A stretch of 64,000 nucleotides of DNA from Hyphomicrobium sp. (GTDB lineage: Bacteria; Pseudomonadota; Alphaproteobacteria; Rhizobiales; Hyphomicrobiaceae). Location: contig JALOTA010000001.1 of assembly GCA_025458125.1 (NCBI GenBank), positions 1 through 64,000 on the forward strand. Reading direction: 5' to 3'. The notes under the pieces are model-generated. The model was not told where the DNA came from. It was given only the letters and a program-made list of their open reading frames with translations, and made no database searches. The translations under genes were made by a program, and so were the position numbers. How positions within the stretch are numbered: position 1 is the first letter of the stretch; each line of letters starts with the position of its first letter. Below are positions 40,743 through 49,083 of this stretch, piece by piece.

Positions 40743-42146
40743 TCAACGCTGTCGCGGCTCGCGGACGGGCAGCATCAGGAGAATGCCGGCGATCAGGAAA
40801 AGCGCGATCGTGGCCATGCCGAGCCGCTGGCTGCCCGACAGGAGGGTGACCGTCGCGACGATGAAGGGGGCGAGAAACGCGGTGACCTTCCCGGAAAATG
40901 CGAAAAGGCCGAAATAGCGGGCAATCTGATCGGGCGGCGCGAGGCGAGCCAGAAGCGAACGGCTTGCCGCCTGTACCGGGGCGGCGGCGAGACCCACCAC
41001 GATTGCGAAGGCCAGGAAGACCTGTTCGCCGGTGGACGAGAACGGTGACGACCCAGGTTCCTTCGGCGCGACATCGATCGAGAAAAGGATCGTCGATTTC
41101 GTCACCGATAGAATGCCTAGAGCGCCGATCAGGAGACAGGCGAGCGAGACGAGGATTACGGTCCTGGCGCCGGCACGATCGTCGAAAAAACCACCGATGA
41201 CCGCACCGGCCATTCCGGTCGCCGTCAGGATAATTCCGAACAGACCGAGTTCGAGCGCACTCCAGCCGAACACCGCCGTTCCGTAAATGCCGCCAAACGC
41301 AAAGATGGCCGAAAGGCCGTCGGAGTAGATCATCCGAGCCACCAGAAACAGCAGCATGTCGCGCTGCCGTGGCAATTCTTTGAGCGTGCTCCAGAGTTGG
41401 CGCGCCGCAGATGCGCGGACTTCGCTCGTCGAAGGCCCCGCCGGCTTTGCATCGGGTACGAACATGAAGAATGGCGCAACGAACACGACGAACCAGACGG
41501 CCGCAATCGGGCCGACCAGCCTGTCGGCTTGATGCGATCCGGGATCGAGATCGAAGATCGGGACGAGCCCGAACAGCGTTTTGCCGGTAGCCGGATTGGC
41601 CACCACCAGACCTGCGACGAGAGCGAGGCTGAGAAGGCCGCCGAGATAACCGACGCCCCAGCCGATTCCGGACAGGCGGCCGAGAGCGGACGGCGGAACC
41701 AGGCTTGGCATCATGCTGTTGACAACGACCGAGGAGAATTCGGCGGCTGCCGTGGCGACGACAAAAGCGAAAATGACGAGTGCGATCGTACCTGCCGGGG
41801 CAGCCGGAATGGCCAGCCAGAGGGTTGCAAGGCCGGCCACGAGGAGCAGCGAAAAGAGCGCGATCCAGATCTTGCGACGGCGGGTTCCGTCGGCAACCGC
41901 TCCGACGAAGGGGCTGCCAGCTGCAACGAGAACACTGGCTGCGGCGGCACCATAACCCCAGATCGTCTGCCCGAGCGCGACGTCTCCGACGACATGGCTG
42001 GCGAAGTAAGGAGCGAACAGGAACGTCAGAACGAGCGTGTAATAGGGCTGGGTCGCAAAGTCGTAGAGGGTCCACGACACGAGGGCGCGCAGCGGGGCCC
42101 GTTCTACTGCGTGGGCCGGTCGCGCCTGAGCGTCCATTTCGGTCAT
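40743..42146 (-). CDS. MFS transporter, UMF1/Atg22-like
   Basis: SWTLYDFATQPYYTLVLTFLFAPYFASHVVGD; ~12 TM segments. Confidence 0.88.
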   Translation of the reverse strand: MTEMDAQARPAHAVERAPLRALVSWTLYDFATQPYYTLVLTFLFAPYFASHVVGDVALGQTIWGYGAAAASVLVAAGSPFVGAVADGTRRRKIWIALFSLLLVAGLATLWLAIPAAPAGTIALVIFAFVVATAAAEFSSVVVNSMMPSLVPPSALGRLSGIGWGVGYLGGLLSLALVAGLVVANPATGKTLFGLVPIFDLDPGSHQADRLVGPIAAVWFVVFVAPFFMFVPDAKPAGPSTSEVRASAARQLWSTLKELPRQRDMLLFLVARMIYSDGLSAIFAFGGIYGTAVFGWSALELGLFGIILTATGMAGAVIGGFFDDRAGARTVILVSLACLLIGALGILSVTKSTILFSIDVAPKEPGSSPFSSTGEQVFLAFAIVVGLAAAPVQAASRSLLARLAPPDQIARYFGLFAFSGKVTAFLAPFIVATVTLLSGSQRLGMATIALFLIAGILLMLPVREPRQR

Positions 42147-42169
42147 CGAGCCGCCGCCTGCGGTGCCGT

Positions 42170-42787
42170 CTAATCGATGATGATCAAATGATTGGGCAGT
42201 TCGTTGGGATCGCGCGATCCGGGAGGGACGTGTTCTGCCAGCAGCACGCCGACCCGATCGACCGCTTCCACGAACCCGTCGCCGGAGCGGCCTTCGGTCA
42301 GCCGCGAGGTGAGTTTATCGACGATCGACTGCCATGTGCCTTTCGGGACGGCTTTATCGATGCCGGTGTCGGCAATGATCTCGGCGAAGCGTTCCGCCAC
42401 AGAGACGTAGATCAAGACGCCCGTGCGCCCGGCGGTCGAGTGAAGGTTCTGAACCAAGAACTGTTCGACTGCGCGGCGATGGGCACGGTCGCGCTTCACA
42501 CTCGATGGCACGAGCGCATATCGGATCCGGCGCGGCAGGGTCAGCATCAGCACCGCGAGGAAGACGCCAAGCTGCAGTAGATAGATCCATTGCACCGGCC
42601 ACCACGTGAAATAAATGAACGGCCACGGCACGATCAGCGCAATCAGCGAAGCCCAGAGAAATGGAACGTGGAGATAACTGGCGCTCTCAGCGGTGAGAAC
42701 GGTAACGATTTCCCCGGACGTTCTCCTTTCGGCGTTTTCGATCGCTTCCGCGATCCTTTGCCTATCTTCATCCGAGATGAAGGCCAT
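42170..42787 (-). CDS. TPM-domain membrane protein (DUF5130/YgcG-like)
   Basis: MAFISDEDRQRIAEAIENAERRTSGEIVTVLTAESASY...TGVLIYVSVAERFAEIIADTGIDKAV; ORF open to 43045 but that overlaps the upstream TPM gene. Confidence 0.82.
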   Translation of the reverse strand: MAFISDEDRQRIAEAIENAERRTSGEIVTVLTAESASYLHVPFLWASLIALIVPWPFIYFTWWPVQWIYLLQLGVFLAVLMLTLPRRIRYALVPSSVKRDRAHRRAVEQFLVQNLHSTAGRTGVLIYVSVAERFAEIIADTGIDKAVPKGTWQSIVDKLTSRLTEGRSGDGFVEAVDRVGVLLAEHVPPGSRDPNELPNHLIIID

Positions 42788-42804
42788 CACCGTACTCCCT
42801 TCCA

Positions 42805-43590
42805 TCACCAACTGCCGGATGCACCGCCGCCGCCGAACGATCCTCCGCCGCCCGACCAGCCACCTCCGGAGCCACCGCTCCAGTTGCCCGAGCCACCTGG
42901 CAGGATGATGATACCGTCGTTGCCGAAGCGCCGGCTGCGTCTGCGACGGGCGGATGGCGGCAACTGACGGGCCTGCTGGTTCTGCTGGTAGATCGAATAG
43001 GCCACAATGGCGATCCAGAGCACGATGATCACGATTGCCAGCCAATCGGTTTCAGGCGCCTGATGCATTCCACGGGCGCGCTGCTTGACGGCTTCCGCAT
43101 CGCCCAGCAGGACATCGTTGATATCGCGCACGCCGGCCCGGATTCCATCCGCGAAATCTCCCCGCCTGAAGCCCGGCAAGATCGCATTTTCAATAATGAT
43201 GCGGCTCATTGCGTCAGTGAGAAGCGGCTCAAGTCTTCTACCGACCTCAATGCGGACCTTGCGCTCGTTGGGGGCAACGATCAGCAGAACGCCGTTGTCC
43301 TTGCCGGCCTGCCCGATGCCCCATTGACGACCCAACCTGACGCCGAAGTCCTCGATCGGAAATCCCTGCAAAGACTTCAGAGTGACCACGACCAACTGGT
43401 CGGAGGACTTTTCTTCGAGCGATTGAAGCGCCGCCGTCAATTCCGCTTCATCCGCCGGTGTCAGAAGGTTCGCTTCATCGACAATCCGGCCGGTCAGTGC
43501 TGGGAACACGGGGTCGGCGGCCTCAGCGACACGAAAGTCGCTGACGAGCATCGCAAAAACGAGTGCCAGCACTGCCAGAAGCGCGCGCAA
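42805..43590 (-). CDS. TPM-domain protein (YgcG family) with Gly-rich C-terminus
   Basis: Signal peptide, FPALTGRIVDEANLLTPADEAELTAALQSLEEKSSDQLVVVTLKSLQG; C-terminal GGSGGGWSGGGGSFGGGGASGSW. Confidence 0.92.
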   Translation of the reverse strand: MRALLAVLALVFAMLVSDFRVAEAADPVFPALTGRIVDEANLLTPADEAELTAALQSLEEKSSDQLVVVTLKSLQGFPIEDFGVRLGRQWGIGQAGKDNGVLLIVAPNERKVRIEVGRRLEPLLTDAMSRIIIENAILPGFRRGDFADGIRAGVRDINDVLLGDAEAVKQRARGMHQAPETDWLAIVIIVLWIAIVAYSIYQQNQQARQLPPSARRRRSRRFGNDGIIILPGGSGNWSGGSGGGWSGGGGSFGGGGASGSW

Positions 43591-43627
43591 AGGTCGTTAC
43601 TCCTTCGAGGGGCGGGGAGCGCGGCTC

Positions 43628-43654
43628 CCTCTTCCCGCTTTTCACGGGAAGAGG
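43628..43654. repeat. Intercistronic palindromic stem-loop (10-bp arms) between lemA and TPM genes
   Basis: CCTCTTCCCG-cttttca-CGGGAAGAGG. Confidence 0.7.
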
Positions 43655-43665
43655 TCTGAACCGAC

Positions 43666-44289
43666 TTACTTACCCGTGCCGAAGTCGACCCTGGGGGCCT
43701 TCTGGTCTTCTGCCGGGATGTCGAAGGTCGCCATCTCCGTCTTGTCGGGATAGACGAACGCGCGCCACCAGCGGCCGGGGATCGTCGTGATCTCGGTATT
43801 GTACTGGCGCACGGCCTGTATGTAGTCGCTGCGCGCGATGCGGATCCGGTTCTCGATGCCTTCGAGCTGGCTCTGAAGCGCCAAGAAGTTCTGACCGGAT
43901 TTTATGTCGGGATAGCGCTCGACGACGGCCAGCAGCCGGCCGAGTGCGCCGCCGAGCTGAGTTTGGGCATCCTGGAAGTTTTTCATGGCTTCCGGATTGG
44001 TCAGGATATCAGCAGGGACCTGGACGCTGGTAGCCTTCGCACGGGCTTCCACGACCTCGGTCAGAACGCTGCGTTCCTGCTCGGCAAAGCCTTTCACCGT
44101 CTCGACCAGATTGGGGACCAGATCGGCGCGGGATTTATATGTGTTCAGGACCTCCGACCAGGCGGCCTTGGCGTTCTGTTCGAACGTGGGGATGTTGTTG
44201 ACGCCACAACCAGCCAGCGGAAGCGTTATGGCGAATATGTAGCCCAGAGCCAGCCAACGGCTGGGCCGCGCGATCGAAGAAACGCTCAT
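43666..44289 (-). CDS. LemA family lipoprotein-like protein
   Basis: ITLPLAGCGVNNIPTFEQNAKAAWSEVLNTYKSRADLVPNLVETVKGFAEQERSVLTEVVEARAKA. Confidence 0.94.
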   Translation of the reverse strand: MSVSSIARPSRWLALGYIFAITLPLAGCGVNNIPTFEQNAKAAWSEVLNTYKSRADLVPNLVETVKGFAEQERSVLTEVVEARAKATSVQVPADILTNPEAMKNFQDAQTQLGGALGRLLAVVERYPDIKSGQNFLALQSQLEGIENRIRIARSDYIQAVRQYNTEITTIPGRWWRAFVYPDKTEMATFDIPAEDQKAPRVDFGTGK

Positions 44290-44443
44290 GGCACAAAGCC
44301 TCTCTGTGTAATGCAGATTACTTCCTCTTAGCCGCCGGCCGCCACAAAGCAAGGCCCAAGCGAGAGTTAACTCGGCGGCCGCCGCTTTACCTTGATTGCG
44401 AGCGGAACTTCGGGAGGGCGTGGCCCTGCTCTAGCCTACGGCA

Positions 44444-45202
44444 ATGTTTCACGTGGAGTGGCGCGAGATGGCGGGCGGCGGATTCCGGGCGACGGCGATA
44501 GCGTCTGCTTTCGCGGCAGCTGTTTCAATGGGCGGACCTGCGTCGGCCTGGGACGACTGCCGCGGCGACGCCGTGGCGTGCTACGAGCGGGTTCGCCTGC
44601 CCGACGTCTATGAAACCGTCGAGCGGCCGGTTGTCGTGAGGCCAGCGACGGAGCGCGTGGTGCATCTTCCGCCGGTCATCGGCACGCAAGTGCATCGCGA
44701 GGTGGTGCTGCCGGGACGCGTGCATAGCGTGCCGGTCGCGCCCGTTTACGGCACGTTCGTGCGCCGGGAGATGATCGAACCAGGAACGGTGGCCTACCGG
44801 ATGACGCCACCTGTCGTGGAGCGCGTCGAGGAGACCGTCGTCGTGCGGCCCGGCCGGTCGCGGTGGATCTACAAACGCGACCGGTACGGCCGCGAGATCA
44901 AATGTCTGGTAAGGACACAGCCGGTGACCCGCATCGTAGCTCGTGACGTATTGGTCGATCCGGGGCGGCGGGTCGCCGTGTTCACGCCGCCGGTCTATGC
45001 GGACGTTCCTCGGCCGGTCCTGCTCCGGCCCGCCGGTGTGCAGAACTTTTATGAACCTCCGGTGACGCGCTTCGTTGCGCGGCCGGTCATCCTGAGGCCG
45101 GCTGAAACCCGTGTGATCGTCGAGCCGCCCGTCTATCGAATGACGCGGAGCACAGTGCGCGTTCGTTCCGGCGGCACGGCATGGCAGCCGATCAACCGAT
45201 AG
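44444..45202 (+). CDS. Secreted repeat protein of unknown function (eight ~23-residue repeats)
   Basis: Signal-peptide-like N-terminus ending ..GGPASA|WDD; tandem units such as YETVERPVVVRPATERVVHLPPV, IGTQVHREVVLPGRVHSVPVAPV, YGTFVRREMIEPGTVAYRMTPPV, YADVPRPVLLRPAGVQNFYEPPV, TRFVARPVILRPAETRVIVEPPV. Confidence 0.85.
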   Translation: MFHVEWREMAGGGFRATAIASAFAAAVSMGGPASAWDDCRGDAVACYERVRLPDVYETVERPVVVRPATERVVHLPPVIGTQVHREVVLPGRVHSVPVAPVYGTFVRREMIEPGTVAYRMTPPVVERVEETVVVRPGRSRWIYKRDRYGREIKCLVRTQPVTRIVARDVLVDPGRRVAVFTPPVYADVPRPVLLRPAGVQNFYEPPVTRFVARPVILRPAETRVIVEPPVYRMTRSTVRVRSGGTAWQPINR

Positions 45203-45336
45203 CGAACTGAAATGATCCCCCGGCGCGTCCGTTCACCGTCCCCGAGACTGCCACAATCCCCGCGCAGATGTGAAAAAGGGGAGGCGCGGCCATCCTGGCT
45301 TGTTTCGCCGGGACGCTTGGAATTGGGGGTTCGTGC

Positions 45337-46194
45337 GTGATGCCGCGCAATACTATTGCGGTGATGAATACCAAGGGTGGTGTCGGTAAATCGACGCTCG
45401 TGCTGGCGCTTGCCGAGACATTGTCCTGCTATCACGGCAAGAACGTTCTGGTGATCGATAGCGATGCGCAGGCCAGCGTATCGAGCATGCTGACGTCGGT
45501 CGGAAACTTGCACGGCATGCAAACGGAGGGCCTGACGCTCGTCGACTATCTGGTTGGCCGGGTGCTGCATGGCGGCACGCCGGACTGGTCTCGCGTGGTG
45601 ATCCGCGACGTCGGCGACGTCGATGATGCGCGGACCGTTTTCCTCGTACCCAGCGATATGCAGCTCACTCTCTTCGAACGGGAGGTGTCGAAGGAGCAAT
45701 TGCATGGCCGGTTGAGGGCCGCGATTTCTCAGCTTCTGCAGGAAGTACGCAGCGTTTTCGACGTCGTCCTCATCGATTGCCCGCCGGGACTTTCGGTGTT
45801 GACGGAAAGCTGGCTGCGCGAGGCGGATTTCCACATTTCACCGACCAAGGCCGATTACGTCTCAGTCTGCGGGCTTGATGTTTTCAGGCGGTTCAAGGCG
45901 CTCAACCCGGAAATGGGGTTTGCGGAGAACCTTGGTGTGATCGTCAACATGTACGACGTGACCTCCGCCATGGAAGCCGAGTACTTCAATTGGCTTATGG
46001 AGAACCCCGAGAACAAATGCTTTTCCGGCGTGGTTCCCCGCGCCCAATCGCTTCAGGATGCGGCCCGTTTCCGCACCCAGGACCGGTCATACTTCGCAAA
46101 ATATCCCGGCCACGTCGGAGCGGCCGTGCGCGCACTGACCGATGAACTGCTGCAACGCATGGCCGAACAGCAAAGCGCTGCGACAGCGGCGTAA
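45337..46194 (+). CDS. ParA/MinD-family ATPase (orphan)
   Basis: VMNTKGGVGKSTLVLALAETL deviant Walker A, VLVIDSDAQASVSSML, VVLIDCPPGLSVLTESWLREADF. Confidence 0.92.
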   Translation: MMPRNTIAVMNTKGGVGKSTLVLALAETLSCYHGKNVLVIDSDAQASVSSMLTSVGNLHGMQTEGLTLVDYLVGRVLHGGTPDWSRVVIRDVGDVDDARTVFLVPSDMQLTLFEREVSKEQLHGRLRAAISQLLQEVRSVFDVVLIDCPPGLSVLTESWLREADFHISPTKADYVSVCGLDVFRRFKALNPEMGFAENLGVIVNMYDVTSAMEAEYFNWLMENPENKCFSGVVPRAQSLQDAARFRTQDRSYFAKYPGHVGAAVRALTDELLQRMAEQQSAATAA

Positions 46195-46230
46195 ACGCCC
46201 GAACGAGCTGAATCATTCCAGAGGGTCAAA

Positions 46231-46305
46231 TGGAGCGGGCGAAGGGGATCGAACCCTCGACCCTCACGTTGGCAACGTGATGCTCTACCGCTGAGCTACA
46301 CCCGC
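46231..46305 (-). tRNA. tRNA-Gly (anticodon GCC), CCA encoded
   Basis: Minus strand GCGGGTG TA GCTC AGCGGTA GAGC A TCACG TTGCCAA CGTGA TGGTC GAGGG TTCGATC CCCTT CGCCCGC TCCA folds as a cloverleaf. Confidence 0.97.
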
Positions 46306-46421
46306 AATCCATTCGAAAGCCGCTTCTCTGAGCGGCCCCGCCCGCCCACACGAGACGGCCGGAACGTGGAGGCAGGCGGATAACAGGCCGCTCCCGGCCC
46401 GTCAACTGGAAACGATTTACC

Positions 46422-47000
46422 GTGACTGCTGTTGCCCGCCCGGCCCGGCCGGACTACCACCCGGACAGGAATCCAGCGTTCAGCCACCGAGCCCGCACTT
46501 TGAACCCGCCGCAGCGCCAGCGCCTCATGGAACGGCTCACGGAACTTGGCATTCAGAGCCAAACCACCGATCACCGCCCCGTCTTCACCGTCGAGGAAAG
46601 CGGTGAGTTGTATGAGAGAATACAGGGGGCGCACACGAAAAACCTGTTCCTGCAGGATGCCAAGGGGCAACTCTTCCTGATCATCGCCCACCACCACACG
46701 CTGGTGAGCCTGAAGCGGCTGCCGCCGGTTCTCGGATCGGCACGGCTGAGTTTCGGCAAGGCGGAATTGCTGCTGGAGGTTCTTGGCGTAAAGCCCGGCT
46801 CGGTTACGGCGTTTGCCTTGATGAACGACGTGGCGCACCGGGTCCGGCCGGTGATCGACCAGACCCTCATGACTTTCGACGTCATCAACCTGCATCCCAT
46901 GGAAAATACGGCGACGACGAGCATTGCACGGGAGGACCTTTTGCGGTTCATTCGCGCCTCAGGTCACAGCCCGCAAATTGCGACGCTCACCCTCGACTGA
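46422..47000 (+). CDS. YbaK/ProX-like prolyl-tRNA editing/deacylase domain protein
   Basis: AHTKNLFLQDAKGQLFLIIAHHHTLVSLKRLPPVLGSARLSFGKAELLLEVLGVKPGSVTAFALMND. Confidence 0.9.
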   Translation: MTAVARPARPDYHPDRNPAFSHRARTLNPPQRQRLMERLTELGIQSQTTDHRPVFTVEESGELYERIQGAHTKNLFLQDAKGQLFLIIAHHHTLVSLKRLPPVLGSARLSFGKAELLLEVLGVKPGSVTAFALMNDVAHRVRPVIDQTLMTFDVINLHPMENTATTSIAREDLLRFIRASGHSPQIATLTLD

Positions 47001-47092
47001 GGCCCTGGGCGACCACATATGAAGAAACGATGCGGGTCGGCCGGCGCCTTCCAAGGGTGCCGCGGCCAAGGGTCCAAGGAGATCAGCACGAC

Positions 47093-48004
47093 ATGGAAAT
47101 TCGTTCGGCGAATGTTTCGGCTTCCGACATCGTCAAGGATACGACCACCGCGAACTTCATGAAGGACGTCATCGAGGCGTCGCGCAGCGTGCTGGTGCTC
47201 GTCGATTTCTGGGCCAACTGGTGCGGGCCGTGCAAACAGCTGGGGCCCGTGCTCGAAAAAGTCGTCAAGAGCTATGGCGGCACCGTGCGGCTGGTCAAAC
47301 TCGATACCGACGCCCATCCGTCGATCGCGGCTCAGCTGCGGGTACAGTCGCTGCCGACGGTCTATGCCTTCCGTGATGGCCGGCCGCTCGACGGGTTCGT
47401 CGGCGTGCAACCGGAGAGCATGTTGAGGCAGTTCATCGACAGACTGCTCGGAGATGGCGAGGGTGGAGAGGCGGCCCCTGGCCTCGCTGACATCCTGGCG
47501 GCTGCCGAGGAAGCGCTGGAGGCCGGCGACCTTCAGGGTGCTGCGGATGCCTTTTCGGCGGTGCTGCAGGAAGACCAGGGGAATGCAGACGCCTTGGCCG
47601 GATTGGCGCGCTGCTACGTGAAGTCGGGCGATACCGAGCGCGCCCAGCAGATGCTGGCCCTCGTCCCACCGGACAAAGAGACGAACGCTGCCGTGCTCGC
47701 CGTGAAGGCGGCGCTCGAACTGTCGGCCAAAGCGGCGGGATCCGGCGAGACGTCGGCGCTCGAGGAGCGCATCGCAAAAGACCCTGCCGATCACCAAGCG
47801 CGATATGACCTCGCCGTGGCGCTGGCAGCGTCAGGGAATAAGGGCGAGGCGCTCGAACACCTGCTGACGATCGTGCGCCGAAACCGGACGTGGAACGACG
47901 AAGCCGCGCGAAAGCAGCTCGTGCAATTGTTCGAGGTCTGGGGACCGAAGGACGAGTCGACCATCGAGGGCCGCAAGCGGCTGTCATCGATACTTTTCGC
48001 GTAA
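47093..48004 (+). CDS. Thioredoxin-TPR protein (CnoX/YbbN-like)
   Basis: VLVDFWANWCGPCKQLGPVLEKVV then C-terminal TPR-like region LADILAAAEEALEAGDLQGAADAFSAVLQEDQGNADALAGLARCYV. Confidence 0.93.
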   Translation: MEIRSANVSASDIVKDTTTANFMKDVIEASRSVLVLVDFWANWCGPCKQLGPVLEKVVKSYGGTVRLVKLDTDAHPSIAAQLRVQSLPTVYAFRDGRPLDGFVGVQPESMLRQFIDRLLGDGEGGEAAPGLADILAAAEEALEAGDLQGAADAFSAVLQEDQGNADALAGLARCYVKSGDTERAQQMLALVPPDKETNAAVLAVKAALELSAKAAGSGETSALEERIAKDPADHQARYDLAVALAASGNKGEALEHLLTIVRRNRTWNDEAARKQLVQLFEVWGPKDESTIEGRKRLSSILFA

Positions 48005-48010
48005 GCCCTC

Positions 48011-48718
48011 TTGCCCCGGAAGGTCACGAACTTGGGCTGGATCAGTCAGTATCAGAGACCGCAGGATTTGCCGCAGAGCCTGCCTCTGTTCCCGTTGCGT
48101 GGAACCATTCTTCTTCCACGCGCCACTCTGCCGCTCAACATCTTCGAGCCGCGATATCTCGCCATGCTCGACGATACGCTGTCCGGTTCACGGCTCATCG
48201 GCATCATCCAGCCGGCCCGGGCAGGCACCACGATCGAAGCTGAAAGTCCGCACGGCAAGTCGGCCCCATTGCGGTCGGTCGGCTGCGCAGGCCGTGTTTC
48301 GACCTATCAGGAACTCGACGACGGGCGACTTGCGATCTCTCTGACCGGCATCTGCCGTTTCGACGTCATGTCCGAGGCCACGACTCCGACCGACTATCGC
48401 GTCGCCAGCGTCGGTTATGACCGGTTCGCACTGGATCTGACTGAGGGCCTTGGAGAAAGCGACGTGGATCGCGCAGGTCTCCTGCGAGTTCTGAGAACTT
48501 ATCTCGATCAGAATCGCCTCGATACGGATTGGGTCGCGATCGAGCAAGCGTCCAGCGAAAGTCTCGTGAATGCGCTTTCGATCATGGCACCATACGGGGC
48601 CGAAGAAAAACAGGCATTGCTGGAAGCGCGCGACTTGAAATCGAGAGCCGAAGTTCTCGTAGCGCTGGCCGAGATGGAGATCGCCGCAAGTGGCGGATCG
48701 GGTGGAACCATCCAATGA
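48011..48718 (+). CDS. Lon N-terminal (LON substrate-binding) domain protein
   Basis: [45 protein letters not shown]. Confidence 0.92.
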   Translation: MPRKVTNLGWISQYQRPQDLPQSLPLFPLRGTILLPRATLPLNIFEPRYLAMLDDTLSGSRLIGIIQPARAGTTIEAESPHGKSAPLRSVGCAGRVSTYQELDDGRLAISLTGICRFDVMSEATTPTDYRVASVGYDRFALDLTEGLGESDVDRAGLLRVLRTYLDQNRLDTDWVAIEQASSESLVNALSIMAPYGAEEKQALLEARDLKSRAEVLVALAEMEIAASGGSGGTIQ

Positions 48719-48945
48719 CTGCAGAAGACCCAAAATCGCGGGCCACTTCGGGACCGCAGCTCGATCCGAGGCTGCTCGAGGTACTGGTGTGTCCATTAAC
48801 CAAGTGCACGCTGGTCTATCGTGCGGAAAAACAGGAACTATTCAGCCGCAAAGCGGGTTTGGCCTTCCCGATACGCAACGGAGTTCCGCTCATGACGGTT
48901 GAAGCCGCGCGGCAACTTTCAGACGAAGAGATTGCGATGCTTTAA
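48715..48945 (+). CDS. Trm112/UPF0434 family protein
   Basis: [45 protein letters not shown]; starts in ATGA overlap with the upstream gene. Confidence 0.92.
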   Translation: MTAEDPKSRATSGPQLDPRLLEVLVCPLTKCTLVYRAEKQELFSRKAGLAFPIRNGVPLMTVEAARQLSDEEIAML

Positions 48946-49083
48946 GCATATAGACTTAGTACGTTACGGAGATTGTCTGGTTTCCGGTCAATTTACCTTG
49001 TTGTTTCAGGCTCTCTTAAATCTCACGGCTTAGCACCCATCAAAGCGCGCATTGATGCTCGCGTCGTGTAGAGGTGCAGTAGC

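Noticed and set aside
40714-42075. 453-aa minus-strand ORF overlapping the MFS gene in another frame
   Set aside because: Arg/Pro/Ser-rich alternative frame of the same strand; the 40743..42146 frame has clear TM/MFS character.
42805-43007. Gly/Ser-rich repeats at the C-terminus of the TPM protein as a novel element
   Set aside because: Gly-rich tails are a common feature of YgcG-type TPM proteins.
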